Shown: in pieces, positions 7,917 through 16,177 of the stretch
Layout: every line of letters starts with the position of its first letter
Position numbering within the stretch: the stretch's first letter is position 1
NCBI GenBank assembly: GCA_028283825.1
Contig: JAPWJW010000003.1
Span: 1,325,501 to 1,389,500, forward strand
Direction: 5' to 3'
Length of the DNA stretch: 64,000 nucleotides
Source: Azospirillaceae bacterium
GTDB lineage: Bacteria > Pseudomonadota > Alphaproteobacteria > Azospirillales > Azospirillaceae
The notes under the pieces: model-generated
Told to the model about the DNA's origin: nothing
The model's input: only the letters and a program-made list of their open reading frames with translations
The model's database searches: none
Translations under genes and position numbers: made by a program

Positions 7917-8429
7917 ATGAACGACATTAAGACCGGCGTAAACCCCCTCTTCCTGCGGGAGGAGGAGCTTCGGCAGGCGATGGAGATGCTGTTCTACGCC
8001 TACCGCGACTTCACGGCCGAACCCGACACCATGCTGGAGAAGATCGGCCTGGGCCGGGCGCACCATCGCGTCATCTATTTCGTGGGCCGCCACCCCCACA
8101 TCACCGTGACCGACCTGCTGGGCATCCTGCGCATCACCAAGCAAAGCCTGTCGCGGGTGCTGCAGGATCTGGTGCGTGAGGAATATGTGGTGCAGCGCCA
8201 GGGCACGCGCGATCGCCGCCAGCGCCTGCTGGACCTGACGGCCAAGGGCCAGGAACTGGAACGCCAGCTGTCCGAACCCCAGCGCCAACTGATCGCCCGC
8301 GCCTACCGCCGCGCTGGCGCGGAGGCGGTGGAGGGCTTCCGCAAGGTGATGGTCGGCATCATGGACGACGCCGACCGGGACAAGTTCGTGCAGACGCGCC
8401 CCACGCCGGCCCTTCCAGGCAAACGGTAA
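7917..8429 (+). CDS. MarR-family transcriptional regulator
   Basis: 170 residues with the MarR winged helix-turn-helix: GLGRAHHRVIYFVGRHPHITVTD enters the recognition region ITKQSLSRVLQDLVREEYV, and the wing is RQGTRDRRQRLLDLTAKG. Such proteins act as dimers and usually repress their own promoter until a small ligand binds. It is the first gene of a run with an OmpR-type response regulator and an EnvZ-type kinase (85-bp gap, then a few-base spacing), an arrangement common in Rhodospirillales that suggests shared control of envelope genes. Confidence 0.88.
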   Translation: MNDIKTGVNPLFLREEELRQAMEMLFYAYRDFTAEPDTMLEKIGLGRAHHRVIYFVGRHPHITVTDLLGILRITKQSLSRVLQDLVREEYVVQRQGTRDRRQRLLDLTAKGQELERQLSEPQRQLIARAYRRAGAEAVEGFRKVMVGIMDDADRDKFVQTRPTPALPGKR

Positions 8430-8513
8430 CGGGGTTCGGCCGGCGGCACTTTGGCGGACGGGCGGCTGTGGTATGCTGCCCACCCCAGCCCTTCCCCCCA
8501 AACGGTTCCGGCC

Positions 8514-9212
8514 ATGACGCTGACCCAAACCCTGCCCGAGGAGCAGCCCCACATCCTGGTGGTTGACGACGACGACCGCCTGCGGGAGGCCCTGCGCCGC
8601 TATCTATCGCAGAACGGCTTCATCGTCTCAGCGGCGGCGGACGCGGCGGCGGCACGGCGCATGCTGGCCTCGCTCAGTTTCGACCTCATGGTGCTGGACG
8701 TCCGCATGCCGGGCGAGTCGGGCCTGGAACTGACCCGGTCCCTGCGCACGGACGGGGGCCTGCCCATCCTGCTGCTGACCGCCAACGGCCAGCCGGACGA
8801 CCGCATCGCCGGGCTGGAGGCGGGGGCCGACGACTATCTGCCCAAGCCGTTCGAACCGCGCGAACTGGTGCTGCGCATCACCTCCATCCTGCGGCGCCTG
8901 CCCAAGCCCGCCGTGCCGACGGCGGAGGTGCGGATCGGCCGCTGGATATTCGACGCCGACCGGGAGGAGTTGCGTTCCAGCGATGAGACGGTGCGCCTGA
9001 CCAGCGGCGAAGCCGGCCTGTTGCGCACGCTGGCGGCCCAGCCGGGCACCGTTTTCACCCGCGAGGATCTGGGCCGCGCCGGCATCGACAGCAATGCCCG
9101 CGCCATCGACGTGCAGGTGACCCGCCTGCGCCGCAAGATCGAGACCGACCCGCGCCAGCCGCGCTACCTGCAGACCGTGCGGGGCGAAGGCTATGTGCTG
9201 CGGCCGGATTGA
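8514..9212 (+). CDS. OmpR-family response regulator
   Basis: 232 residues from ATG 8514; upstream in-frame starts would add a poorly conserved leader. The receiver domain is complete: acidic pocket VDDDD near residue 17, phospho-acceptor in LMVLDVRMPG, T in LLTANG and K in LPKPFEP. A winged-helix OmpR/PhoB DNA-binding domain follows (TSGEAGLLRTLAAQPGTVFT; IDVQVTRLRRKIE; VRGEGYVL). It is the partner of the kinase that begins three bases after its stop. Most similar in style to the OmpR/EnvZ-like pair of alphaproteobacteria; the regulon is unknown. Confidence 0.9.
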   Translation: MTLTQTLPEEQPHILVVDDDDRLREALRRYLSQNGFIVSAAADAAAARRMLASLSFDLMVLDVRMPGESGLELTRSLRTDGGLPILLLTANGQPDDRIAGLEAGADDYLPKPFEPRELVLRITSILRRLPKPAVPTAEVRIGRWIFDADREELRSSDETVRLTSGEAGLLRTLAAQPGTVFTREDLGRAGIDSNARAIDVQVTRLRRKIETDPRQPRYLQTVRGEGYVLRPD

Positions 9213-9214
9213 GG

Positions 9215-10618
9215 ATGAACAGGCCGATGACCCTGACGCGGGATGACATACGGACGCGGGCCCGCCGCCTGGGCCGCCCGCGCGGCTTCACCCTGAACCC
9301 CTTCAGCATCCTGAAACGGCTGTTGCCGCGCACGCTGTTCGGCCGGTCGCTGCTGATCATCACCACGCCGGTGATCCTGGCCCAGGCCATCGCCACCTTC
9401 TATTTCTACGACCAGCATTGGGAACGGGTGACCAACAACCAGGCCTTCGGCGTGGCGGGCGAGATCGCCATGACCATTGAGCAATTGGGCCGGGACCAGA
9501 GCGACGCCGACCGGGGCGCCACGCTGGAGATGGTGACCCGCACCACTGACCTGATGGTGACCTTCCGCCCCGGCGAACGGCTGGCCGGCCATCATCGCCA
9601 GCATCTGCACGGCATCCTGGAACACACGCTGGGCCGGGCGCTGGATGAAAAGGTGGGCCGCCCCTGGGCCATCGACACCCACGTCGCCCACGAATGGTAC
9701 GGCATCAACATCCAGCTACCGGACGGCGTGTTGCACGTGCTGTCGCCCGAACGCCGGCTGTTCAGCTTCACCAGCTGGGTCTTCATCCTGTGGATGGCCG
9801 GCAGCTCGCTGCTGCTGTTCACCATCGCCATCATGTTCATGCGCAACCAGATCCGCCCCATCCGCCGCCTGGCCATCGCGGCGGAGGCCTTCGGCAAGGG
9901 GCGCGACACGCCCCTGTTCAAGCCGGAGGGCGCGTCCGAGGTGCGGCAGGCGGCCACGGCCTTCCTGCAGATGCGCGAACGCATCCAGCGCCAGATCAGC
10001 CAGCGCACCGAGATGCTGGCCGGGGTCAGCCACGACCTGCGCACGCCCCTGACCCGCATGCGCCTGCAACTGGCCATGCTGCCCGAGGCGCAGGAGGTGG
10101 AGGAGCTGAAGACCGACGTGGCCGAGATGGAAACCATGATCGAGGCCTATCTGGCCTTCGCCCGCGGCGAGGGGGCGGAACCGCCCAGCCCCACCGACGT
10201 CTGCGCCCTGCTGGCCGACGTCGCGGCCAACGCCCGCCGTGAGGGTCGTTCGGTTGAACTGACCCTGCCCGACGCGCCCATCATCGTGCCCCTGCGCGCC
10301 AACGATTTCCGCCGTTGCGTCGCCAACCTGGTGGGCAACGCCCTGCGCTACGCCGGCAGCACCTGGATCACCCTGCAGCGCCAGGGGGGGCACCTGTACG
10401 TGCTGGTGGACGACGACGGCCCCGGCATCCCGCCCGATGCGCGGGAAGAGGTGTTTCGCCCCTTCCATCGTCTGGACGGGTCGCGCAACCAGGCCACCGG
10501 CGGCGTCGGCCTGGGCCTGGGCATCGCCCGCGACATCGCCAACCGCCACGGCGGCAACGTCCTGCTGGAAGACAGCCCCAAGGGTGGCCTGCGCGCGGTG
10601 ATCCGGTTGCCTGTATAG
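9215..10618 (+). CDS. EnvZ-like sensor histidine kinase
   Basis: 467 residues. ATG 9215 lies just after the response-regulator stop; TTG 9209 and ATG 9227 are alternatives. Domain order: TM1 (about 47-67, SLLIITTPVILAQAIATFYF), periplasmic sensor, TM2 (WVFILWMAGSSLLLFTIAIM), HAMP (NQIRPIRRLAIAAEAFGKG), HisKA with phospho-His in GVSHDLRTPLTRMRL, and HATPase with N box (VANLVGNALRYA), G1 (DDDGPGIP) and G2 (GVGLGLGIARDI). It phosphorylates the adjacent OmpR-type regulator. The co-operonic MarR protein may add a second input. Confidence 0.9.
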   Translation: MNRPMTLTRDDIRTRARRLGRPRGFTLNPFSILKRLLPRTLFGRSLLIITTPVILAQAIATFYFYDQHWERVTNNQAFGVAGEIAMTIEQLGRDQSDADRGATLEMVTRTTDLMVTFRPGERLAGHHRQHLHGILEHTLGRALDEKVGRPWAIDTHVAHEWYGINIQLPDGVLHVLSPERRLFSFTSWVFILWMAGSSLLLFTIAIMFMRNQIRPIRRLAIAAEAFGKGRDTPLFKPEGASEVRQAATAFLQMRERIQRQISQRTEMLAGVSHDLRTPLTRMRLQLAMLPEAQEVEELKTDVAEMETMIEAYLAFARGEGAEPPSPTDVCALLADVAANARREGRSVELTLPDAPIIVPLRANDFRRCVANLVGNALRYAGSTWITLQRQGGHLYVLVDDDGPGIPPDAREEVFRPFHRLDGSRNQATGGVGLGLGIARDIANRHGGNVLLEDSPKGGLRAVIRLPV

Positions 10619-10654
10619 TTTTGTTCAGGCCGCTTGGGGCGAACGAAAGCGAAG

Positions 10655-10694
10655 GGCAAAAAACAAAGGCGGCGCCCCGCGAGGGACGCCGCCT
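10655..10694 (-). terminator. Intrinsic terminator of the phasin gene
   Basis: On the minus strand a stem with outer arms AGGCGGCG/CGCCGCCT (10667-10694) is followed by TTTGTTTTTT. It sits just past the phasin stop and also faces the kinase gene. Confidence 0.75.
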
Positions 10695-10721
10695 GAACTT
10701 GCAGCCTGAAGCTTAAAAGTT

Positions 10722-11198
10722 TCAGTGCTTGGCCTTCGCGATGGCGGCCTTCACTTCCTCGATGCTTTCCTTCACGCGGTTGGACAGCACGTCGGCGGCC
10801 TCGCTGTTGGACTTGGCGATCAACTCGGCCAGTTCCTTGACGTTGGCCAGGGCCTTCTCAAAGGCGGTCTTCACCAGTTCGGCCTGCTTGGCGACCTTGT
10901 CTTCCGGGCTGCCGGCGGACAGGAAGTCGGAGACGACCGACGAGGTCTCTTCCAGGCTCTGGCGCAGGATCTCGGCCTGGCGGCGCAGGACGGCCTGGAT
11001 GCCTTCAACCGCCAGCTGGTTCGCGGCGGTCACGGCCTCAATGTTCTTGCGCTGGGCGGCGACGAAGGCGTCGACGTCGATGCCGGGCACCTTGTAGTCG
11101 GCCAGCGTCTTGGTGAAATCCACCTTGGTGAATTCCGCGAACTTGGTGGGGTCGAAGAACTTCGTCAGATCGAAATCCAGGAACGGATTGGTCGCCAT
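10722..11198 (-). CDS. Phasin family protein (PHB granule-associated)
   Basis: 158-residue all-helical amphipathic protein typical of Phasin_2 members: N-terminus with NPFLDFDLTKFFDPTKF, then helices rich in Ala, Glu and Lys (AQRKNIEAVTAANQLAVEG; LRQSLEETSSVVSDFLSAG; AAIAKAKH). Phasins coat polyhydroxybutyrate granules and often control granule size and PHB synthase activity. A dyad matching the PhaR-type motif lies about 90 bp upstream (11287-11301), and phaR and a phaC-like gene occur at 45-48 kb, so regulation by PhaR is likely. A strong terminator follows the gene. Confidence 0.9.
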   Translation of the reverse strand: MATNPFLDFDLTKFFDPTKFAEFTKVDFTKTLADYKVPGIDVDAFVAAQRKNIEAVTAANQLAVEGIQAVLRRQAEILRQSLEETSSVVSDFLSAGSPEDKVAKQAELVKTAFEKALANVKELAELIAKSNSEAADVLSNRVKESIEEVKAAIAKAKH

Positions 11199-11286
11199 AG
11201 TGTCAGATCCCTATACGGCTCACGCCGCTGCGGTGCGGCAATTCCGACGGAATAATGCGCGGGGTAGTCCAGCCGGTCAATGGTTT

Positions 11287-11301
11287 TTGTGCGGTGCACA
11301 A
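11287..11301. promoter_or_regulatory. Candidate PhaR operator upstream of the phasin gene
   Basis: Perfect dyad TTGTGCGGTGCACAA, containing TGC-N3-GCA, the arrangement reported for PhaR sites in alphaproteobacteria. The same half-site GTGC-N3-GCAC occurs before phaR at 46028-46038. Confidence 0.6.
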
Positions 11302-11361
11302 TAAACTCTTTTGGCTAATACGCCCCGGCCAGGGCACGCTATAGATCAAACCGGCTAGATC

Positions 11362-11386
11362 AAAACCCGGCGCAGTCCTTTGCGCC
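11362..11386 (-). terminator. Terminator after ybaK-like gene
   Basis: Arms GGCGCA (11369-11374) and TGCGCC (11381-11386); on the minus strand the hairpin is followed by GGGTTTTG, immediately past the stop codon. Confidence 0.5.
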
Positions 11387-11880
11387 TAGGCGACGTCCAC
11401 CACCCGCGCGCCGGCCAGTCGCGCCAGCACGTCGGGCGCGATCGCGAAGACCGCGTTGGGCGTGCCGGCGGCGGCCCAAACCGCGGGAAAACCCAGCAAA
11501 CGCTTGTCAAACAGGGTGATGGGGGTGACCGCATGCCCCAGCGGCGGCACGCCACCGATAGGGTAACCGGTGGTCAGCCGTACGAATTCCGGATCCGCCC
11601 GCAGCAGCCGGTCGCCGTTCAGGGTGTCGGCCAGGACACGCGCCACCAGCGCCTCGTTGATGCGGGTGGCGCCGGACGCCACCACCAGGACGGGTGCGTT
11701 CTTTTCGCGCATGCGAAAAACAATTGACTTGGCGATCTGTGCCGCATCGCAACCAATCACGGCCGCGGCCTCCGCCGCCGTGCGGGTGGTGGCCGCGAAT
11801 TCCACCACGTGGATGGGTTGGCCCAAATCATTCAAAAGGTTCTGGATCTTCTGGGCACTGGGGCTGAGCGGACCGGCCAT
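11386..11880 (-). CDS. YbaK/EbsC-family aminoacyl-tRNA deacylase
   Basis: 164 residues from ATG 11880, seven bases after the proC stop; a longer in-frame start would overlap proC. YbaK-type fold with the hallmark lysine region AQIAKSIVFR, then LVVASGATRIN and TGYPIGGVPPLGH (substrate loop). Members hydrolyse mischarged tRNA, mainly Cys-tRNA(Pro) or other tRNA(Pro) errors, in trans of ProRS. The exact substrate cannot be read from sequence. It is the last gene of a minus-strand run ubiK-ybjN-proC-ybaK. Confidence 0.85.
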   Translation of the reverse strand: MAGPLSPSAQKIQNLLNDLGQPIHVVEFAATTRTAAEAAAVIGCDAAQIAKSIVFRMREKNAPVLVVASGATRINEALVARVLADTLNGDRLLRADPEFVRLTTGYPIGGVPPLGHAVTPITLFDKRLLGFPAVWAAAGTPNAVFAIAPDVLARLAGARVVDVA

Positions 11881-11887
11881 GGCGTCG

Positions 11888-12697
11888 TCAACCGGCCAGT
11901 TCACGGGACCGCCGCGCGGCCTCATGCACCGCGCGGGTCATGAGGGCGGTCAGGCCACCCTCCTTCGCCATCAACACGTCCAGGGCCGCCTGGGTCGTGC
12001 CGTTGGGACTGGTGACGTTGACACGCAACTGGGTCGCCGTCGTCTCCGGCGTCCGGTACAGCAACTCGCCAGCCCCCGTCACCGTCGCCCGCGCCAGGCG
12101 CAGCGCTAGGTCGGCCGGCAGGCCCGCCGCCTGGCCGGCGCTCGCCAGCGCTTCCACCATATGGAAGACGTAGGCCGGGCCGCTGCCTGACACGGCGGTG
12201 ACAGCGTCGATCATACCCTCATCACCCACCCACACCACCTCGCCCAGGCCGGACAGCAGCCGGTGGCACAGGTCGCGTTGGCCGGGGGAGACGGCATCGG
12301 TGGCGTAGGCGCCGGAAATGCCACGGCCCACGGCCGCCGGGGTGTTGGGCATGGCGCGCACCAGGGCCGCGTCGCGGCCCAGCACCTGCTGGAAATAGCC
12401 GATGGTCTTGCCGGCGGCGATGGACAGGAAGACGGCATGGCGGGCGAACGGCGCATAGGCCGGCAACGCCTGGTCCATCACCTGGGGCTTCACCGCCATG
12501 ACGACGGCGGCGGGGCTGAAATCGGCCGGAACGCCGGACGCATCAGCCACCACCAGGGTATCGCCCTTCACGGGCATGGACACGGCCGCCGGATCGACGA
12601 CGACCACACGGCGGACGGTGCCCGCCACCTGCCAGCCGGCCAGCATGGCGCCGCCCATCTTGCCGAAGCCCACCAGCAACAAATCAACCGCCGTCAT
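11888..12697 (-). CDS. proC: Pyrroline-5-carboxylate reductase
   Basis: 269 residues, the normal length. N-terminal Rossmann fold for NAD(P)H (LLLVGFGKMGGAML); later AVKPQVM, RAMPNTPAAVGRG and the C-terminal dimerisation/catalytic signature AVSGSGPAYVF, ending with VTSPNGTTQAAL. It reduces pyrroline-5-carboxylate to proline, the last step of proline synthesis. proA lies at 26865 and an ornithine aminotransferase at 35258, so glutamate and ornithine can both feed it. It is followed after seven bases by the ybaK-like gene, plausibly linking proline supply and tRNA(Pro) quality control. Confidence 0.95.
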   Translation of the reverse strand: MTAVDLLLVGFGKMGGAMLAGWQVAGTVRRVVVVDPAAVSMPVKGDTLVVADASGVPADFSPAAVVMAVKPQVMDQALPAYAPFARHAVFLSIAAGKTIGYFQQVLGRDAALVRAMPNTPAAVGRGISGAYATDAVSPGQRDLCHRLLSGLGEVVWVGDEGMIDAVTAVSGSGPAYVFHMVEALASAGQAAGLPADLALRLARATVTGAGELLYRTPETTATQLRVNVTSPNGTTQAALDVLMAKEGGLTALMTRAVHEAARRSRELAG

Positions 12698-12747
12698 CCC
12701 CGCACCTTCTTATTTCCGTCAAACAGGGTCCCGGGGTGTGGGCTGTA

Positions 12748-13251
12748 TCAAGCTTCGCCGAGCGTGTCCAGGATGGCGGCGGAAACCGCGTCCGCCGCAT
12801 TCTTGCCGCCCCAGATCACGAACTGGAACGCGGGGTAGTAACGCTCACACTCAGCCACCGCGATTTCCACCAGATCCTCGATCTGCTCCACACTGGCGGC
12901 ACGGGTGCCGCGCAGCAGCAGGGTCTGGCGGAACATGGGCGTGTGTTCCTCGCTGCAGACGTCGAAGTGGCCCAGCCACATCTTGCTGTTCACCTCGGCC
13001 AGCAACTCGGTCACCGCCAGCTTGCGGGCCGGCGGCACCTTCATGTCGAACTGGCAGGAGAACTGCATGGCGCTGACTTCGTTTTGCCAAACGAAAAACA
13101 GCCGGTAGTCGCACCACCGGCCGTTGATCTCAACGATCATCTCATCGTCGCTGGCGCGCTCGAACGGCCATTCGTTGGCCGTGACGATCTCCTCCACAAT
13201 GTCGAGGGGATTGTGGGTGGTGCTGCTTGTCTCAACGGCGAGTGCCGACAT
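12748..13251 (-). CDS. YbjN domain-containing protein
   Basis: 167 residues from ATG 13251; a start at 13281 would add ten residues. It carries the YbjN fold (type III secretion chaperone-like): NPLDIVEEIVTANEWPFERA, then EINGRWCDYRLFFVW and later LLRGTRAASVEQIEDLVEIA. The role is unknown; in alphaproteobacteria it usually sits, as here, between ubiK and proC, pointing to a housekeeping function. It contains only two cysteines, of no obvious pattern. A 276-bp gap rich in hairpins separates it from ubiK. Confidence 0.8.
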   Translation of the reverse strand: MSALAVETSSTTHNPLDIVEEIVTANEWPFERASDDEMIVEINGRWCDYRLFFVWQNEVSAMQFSCQFDMKVPPARKLAVTELLAEVNSKMWLGHFDVCSEEHTPMFRQTLLLRGTRAASVEQIEDLVEIAVAECERYYPAFQFVIWGGKNAADAVSAAILDTLGEA

Positions 13252-13308
13252 GATACGCCCTCCTGTCGCGCGCGATGGCAAGGGACGACCCTTCCACCCC
13301 GGCGTCGC

Positions 13309-13327
13309 GACCGGAACCCTTCCGGTC
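13309..13327. other. Hairpin upstream of ybjN
   Basis: GACCGGAA / TTCCGGTC with a 3-base loop, 58 bp before the ybjN ATG on the minus strand. Could be part of the leader or an end point for read-through from ubiK. Confidence 0.35.
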
Positions 13328-13427
13328 GGTGACTCAAAATCTGGTACTGCCGGGCGAGGAAGCTACCAGGGGTACGGTGCCAGATGGGACATGCCCCCGC
13401 AACCGTCTTATGCCCTAACCAACCGCG

Positions 13428-13505
13428 CCGCAACCGGGCGCCAGAAGCCTGGCGCCCGCCCCCGCAAGGGGAAATCCCCCACCCCACAAGGGCTTGTGGT
13501 TGCGG
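13428..13505 (-). ncRNA. Cloverleaf-like structured region between ubiK and ybjN
   Basis: An outer stem CCGCAA (13428-13433) / TTGCGG (13500-13505) encloses three hairpins: CGGGCGCCAG/CTGGCGCCCG (13435-13458, loop AAGC), CCCC-GCAA-GGGG (13460-13471) and CCACAAG/CTTGTGG (13484-13499). It begins about 22 nt after the ubiK stop on the minus strand. This could be a structured 3' or 5' untranslated region; no known family is recognised. Strand is assigned from the flanking genes only. Confidence 0.45.
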
Positions 13506-13527
13506 CACAAAGGCCGGGACCGGAGGA

Positions 13528-13854
13528 TCAGTCCGCCTTGCCCGGGGCGGCATCGGCCGGGGCAGCGCCACCGGCAACCTTGGCCACCAGCGACTCAAGG
13601 TGGGCCACCCGGTCCAGCAACGCCGCCTGCACCGCCGTCAGGCGGGCGATCTCATCCTCCTGCGCACGGGCGCGGGATGCCATTTCCTTCACCGCCTCGA
13701 ACTCATCGCGGCGCACCATGTCCATGCCGCCCAGCACACGCTCCAGGCGCTGCCGGACGTGGGTTTCCACCTCGTTCTTCAGCCCAGCCACGGCGCCCAT
13801 GGCGCCCCCGGCCACGCGGGCCAAATCGTCCAACACCTTGTTGTCGACCTGCAT
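13528..13854 (-). CDS. ubiK: Ubiquinone biosynthesis accessory factor UbiK family (BMFP domain)
   Basis: 108 residues from ATG 13854. It begins MQVDNKVLDDLARVAGGAMG and continues into a coiled coil (RQRLERVLGGMDMVRRDEFE, then MASRARAQEDEIARLT), the standard BMFP/UbiK arrangement. UbiK trimers help late ubiquinone synthesis and have membrane-fusogenic activity in vitro. The Ala/Pro tail is low complexity. Divergent from lgt with a 380-bp gap, and first in the run ubiK-ybjN-proC-ybaK. Confidence 0.85.
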   Translation of the reverse strand: MQVDNKVLDDLARVAGGAMGAVAGLKNEVETHVRQRLERVLGGMDMVRRDEFEAVKEMASRARAQEDEIARLTAVQAALLDRVAHLESLVAKVAGGAAPADAAPGKAD

Positions 13855-14234
13855 TTTTCCATCCTCGACTGTCGCCGGCGCCACCCCGCATCATGCGGAA
13901 ACGGGGTGAAGGGAAGCGCCGCCGTAAGCCGCCATTATCGCCGCCGCCATTCGCAGGTGCAACAGCGCCTTGGCGGCAGGCCCGGGGCCCCGGCCACCAT
14001 CGCCGGGATTACCAAACCCGGCTGGGTATGCGGGGCATAATCGGCGCCGGTTGCGGGGGCGGGTGCCTGACCCTATAAAGCGCTGGGCGGACACTTGGCC
14101 CCGCAGGACCCTATCCGGCCATCTGGTGCGGACGGGACGGCGGGACAAGGGCCGCATCGGCACCGCTGGCGAGACCAGCGCCCGTCGCATGACTTTGCCC
14201 GCCACATATTTGACTTGGGGATATCCGGAACGCC
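13855..14234. other. Divergent intergenic region ubiK/lgt
   Basis: 380 bases with no credible gene: the open frames here have weak starts and unnatural composition. GC-rich dyads occur, such as CCGGG/CCCGG near 14003-14022, but nothing that can be named. It must contain the promoters of both divergent operons. Confidence 0.4.
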
Positions 14235-15041
14235 ATGGCCCTCGCCTTTCCCGACATCAGCCCCACCATCGTGGAGATCGGCCCCTTCGCCCTGCGCTGG
14301 TACGCGCTGGCCTATATCGTGGGCGTGGCGCTGGGTTATCGCCTGGCGCTGGGCATGACCCGCCGCCAGGGCGGACGCCCCACGACGACCGAGTTGGACG
14401 ACTTCCTGGTCTGGGCCGTCGTCGGCGTGCTGGCGGGCGGGCGCATCGGCTTCATCCTGTTCTATAACCTGGATTATTACCTGGCCCATCCGCTGGACAT
14501 GGTGAAGGTCTGGAACGGCGGCATGTCCTTCCACGGCGGCATGACAGGCGTGGCGGCGGCCATCCTGCTGTTCGCCTGGCGGCGGGGCTTCAACCCGCTG
14601 GCGCTGGGCGACCTGGCCGCCGTGGCCGCCCCCATCGGCCTGTTCCTGGGCCGTCTGGCCAACTTCGTGAATGGCGAGCTATGGGGCCGCCCCACCGACG
14701 TTCCCTGGGCCATCATCTTCCCCAACCCCGCCGCCGGCGGCCTGCCCCGCCACCCCAGCCAGCTGTATGAGGCGGGGTTGGAGGGCATCGTGCTGTTCAC
14801 CGTGCTGTATTGCCTGTCGCGGATACCGGCGGTGCGTGACCGCACCGGCACCCTGACGGGATGTTTCCTGATCGGCTACGCCTTGTGCCGCATCACGGCG
14901 GAGTTCTTCCGGGAGCCCGACATCCAGGTGGGCTTCCTGCTGGGCGGCGTGACCATGGGCCAGATCCTGTCCATTCCCATGGCGCTGATCGGCGTCGCCC
15001 TGGTGGCCATCGCCCGCCGCCGCGTGCCGGTCGCCGCCTGA
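14235..15041 (+). CDS. lgt: Prolipoprotein diacylglyceryl transferase
   Basis: 268 residues, the usual length, with about seven membrane helices. It transfers diacylglycerol from phosphatidylglycerol to the lipobox cysteine of prolipoproteins, the first step of lipoprotein maturation in the inner membrane. Key marks are HGGMTG (the conserved His region) and the Lgt signature GRLANFVNGELWGR at about residues 139-152, followed by RHPSQLYEA. Its TGA overlaps the ATG of the following methyltransferase gene (TGATG region), so the two are translationally coupled. Confidence 0.96.
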   Translation: MALAFPDISPTIVEIGPFALRWYALAYIVGVALGYRLALGMTRRQGGRPTTTELDDFLVWAVVGVLAGGRIGFILFYNLDYYLAHPLDMVKVWNGGMSFHGGMTGVAAAILLFAWRRGFNPLALGDLAAVAAPIGLFLGRLANFVNGELWGRPTDVPWAIIFPNPAAGGLPRHPSQLYEAGLEGIVLFTVLYCLSRIPAVRDRTGTLTGCFLIGYALCRITAEFFREPDIQVGFLLGGVTMGQILSIPMALIGVALVAIARRRVPVAA

Positions 15042-16171
15042 TGCCGGGCGAAACGCCCGGAACGCTGGCCGACCTGCTGCGCCGGCGCATCGGCCGGGAA
15101 GGCCCCCTGCGGCTGTCCACCTTCATGGGGGAGGCGCTGGGCCACCCCACGCTGGGTTATTACATCACCCGCGATCCCTTGGGCGTGGCCGGCGACTTCA
15201 CCACCGCGCCTGAGATCAGCCAGATGTTCGGCGAACTGCTGGGCCTGTGGTGCGCCCAGATGTGGCTGACCCTCGGATCGCCCGAGCGTGTGCATCTGGT
15301 GGAACTGGGGCCCGGGCGCGGCACCCTGATGGCCGACGCCCTGCGCGCCATGGCCCGCGTACCCGGCCTGATCCAGGCCGTGCGCGTGCACATGGTGGAG
15401 ATGAGCCCCCCCTTGCGGGCCCGCCAGCGGGCGACGCTGGCCGCATTGCCCGCCGCGGCCCAACCGCCGACGCCCGTCACCTGGGCCGACAGCCTGGCCG
15501 ATGTGCCTGAAGGCCCCCTGCTGCTGCTGGCCAACGAGTTCTTCGACGCCCTGCCCATCCGCCAGATGCAGAAGACGGAACGGGGATGGGCGGAACGGTG
15601 CATTACGTGGTTGCCGGAAGACAACCGCTTCGCCTGGGTGCTGGACGGCGGCGCCGGTGCCGACCTGCTGGTCCCGCCGGACCTGCGCGACAGTGCGACG
15701 GGCAGCGTGGTTGAAATCTGCCCCGCCGCCCTGACCGTGGCGGGGGAGATCGGGCGCCGTTTGGCGACGGCGCCGGGTGCCGCCTTGGTGGTGGATTACG
15801 GCTACGACGCGCCCGCCCTGGGCGACACGCTGCAGGCGGTGCGGGCCCATGCCTACGCGCCGGTGCTGGACGATCCCGGCCTGGCCGACCTGACGGCGCA
15901 TGTGGATTTCCGCACCCTGGCGGCCACCGCCGTTGCCGCCGGCGCCCTGGCCCACGGGACCGTGGACCAGGGCGACCTCTTGCTTCGCCTGGGCATCCGG
16001 CAGCGCGCGGCCACCCTGAAGCGCGCCGCCACCCCCCCCCAGGCCCATGCCATCGACCTGGCGCTGGACCGGCTGACGGCACCGGCGCACATGGGCCGCC
16101 TGTTCAAGGCCCTGGCCCTGACCACGCCCGGCTGCCCCGTGCCGCCCGGCTTTGACCCCACAGAAGGCTGA
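15041..16171 (+). CDS. NDUFAF7/MidA-like SAM-dependent protein arginine methyltransferase
   Basis: 376 residues from the ATG at 15041 that overlaps the lgt stop. It matches the family of mitochondrial NDUFAF7 (MidA), which dimethylates an arginine of a complex I subunit. The SAM-binding core is VHLVELGPGRGTLMADALRA, preceded by GYYITRDPLGVAGDFTTAPEISQMFGE and followed by LLLANEFFDALPI and LVVDYGY. All are typical of this family. The position between lgt and pgeF is conserved in alphaproteobacteria. Respiratory complex I is the likely target by homology. Confidence 0.9.
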   Translation: MPGETPGTLADLLRRRIGREGPLRLSTFMGEALGHPTLGYYITRDPLGVAGDFTTAPEISQMFGELLGLWCAQMWLTLGSPERVHLVELGPGRGTLMADALRAMARVPGLIQAVRVHMVEMSPPLRARQRATLAALPAAAQPPTPVTWADSLADVPEGPLLLLANEFFDALPIRQMQKTERGWAERCITWLPEDNRFAWVLDGGAGADLLVPPDLRDSATGSVVEICPAALTVAGEIGRRLATAPGAALVVDYGYDAPALGDTLQAVRAHAYAPVLDDPGLADLTAHVDFRTLAATAVAAGALAHGTVDQGDLLLRLGIRQRAATLKRAATPPQAHAIDLALDRLTAPAHMGRLFKALALTTPGCPVPPGFDPTEG

Positions 16172-16177
16172 GCCCCC

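Noticed and set aside
13891-14205. 104-residue open frame on the minus strand between ubiK and lgt
   Set aside because: Arg/Pro-rich sequence typical of a chance frame in GC-rich DNA; it lies where promoters of two divergent operons must be.
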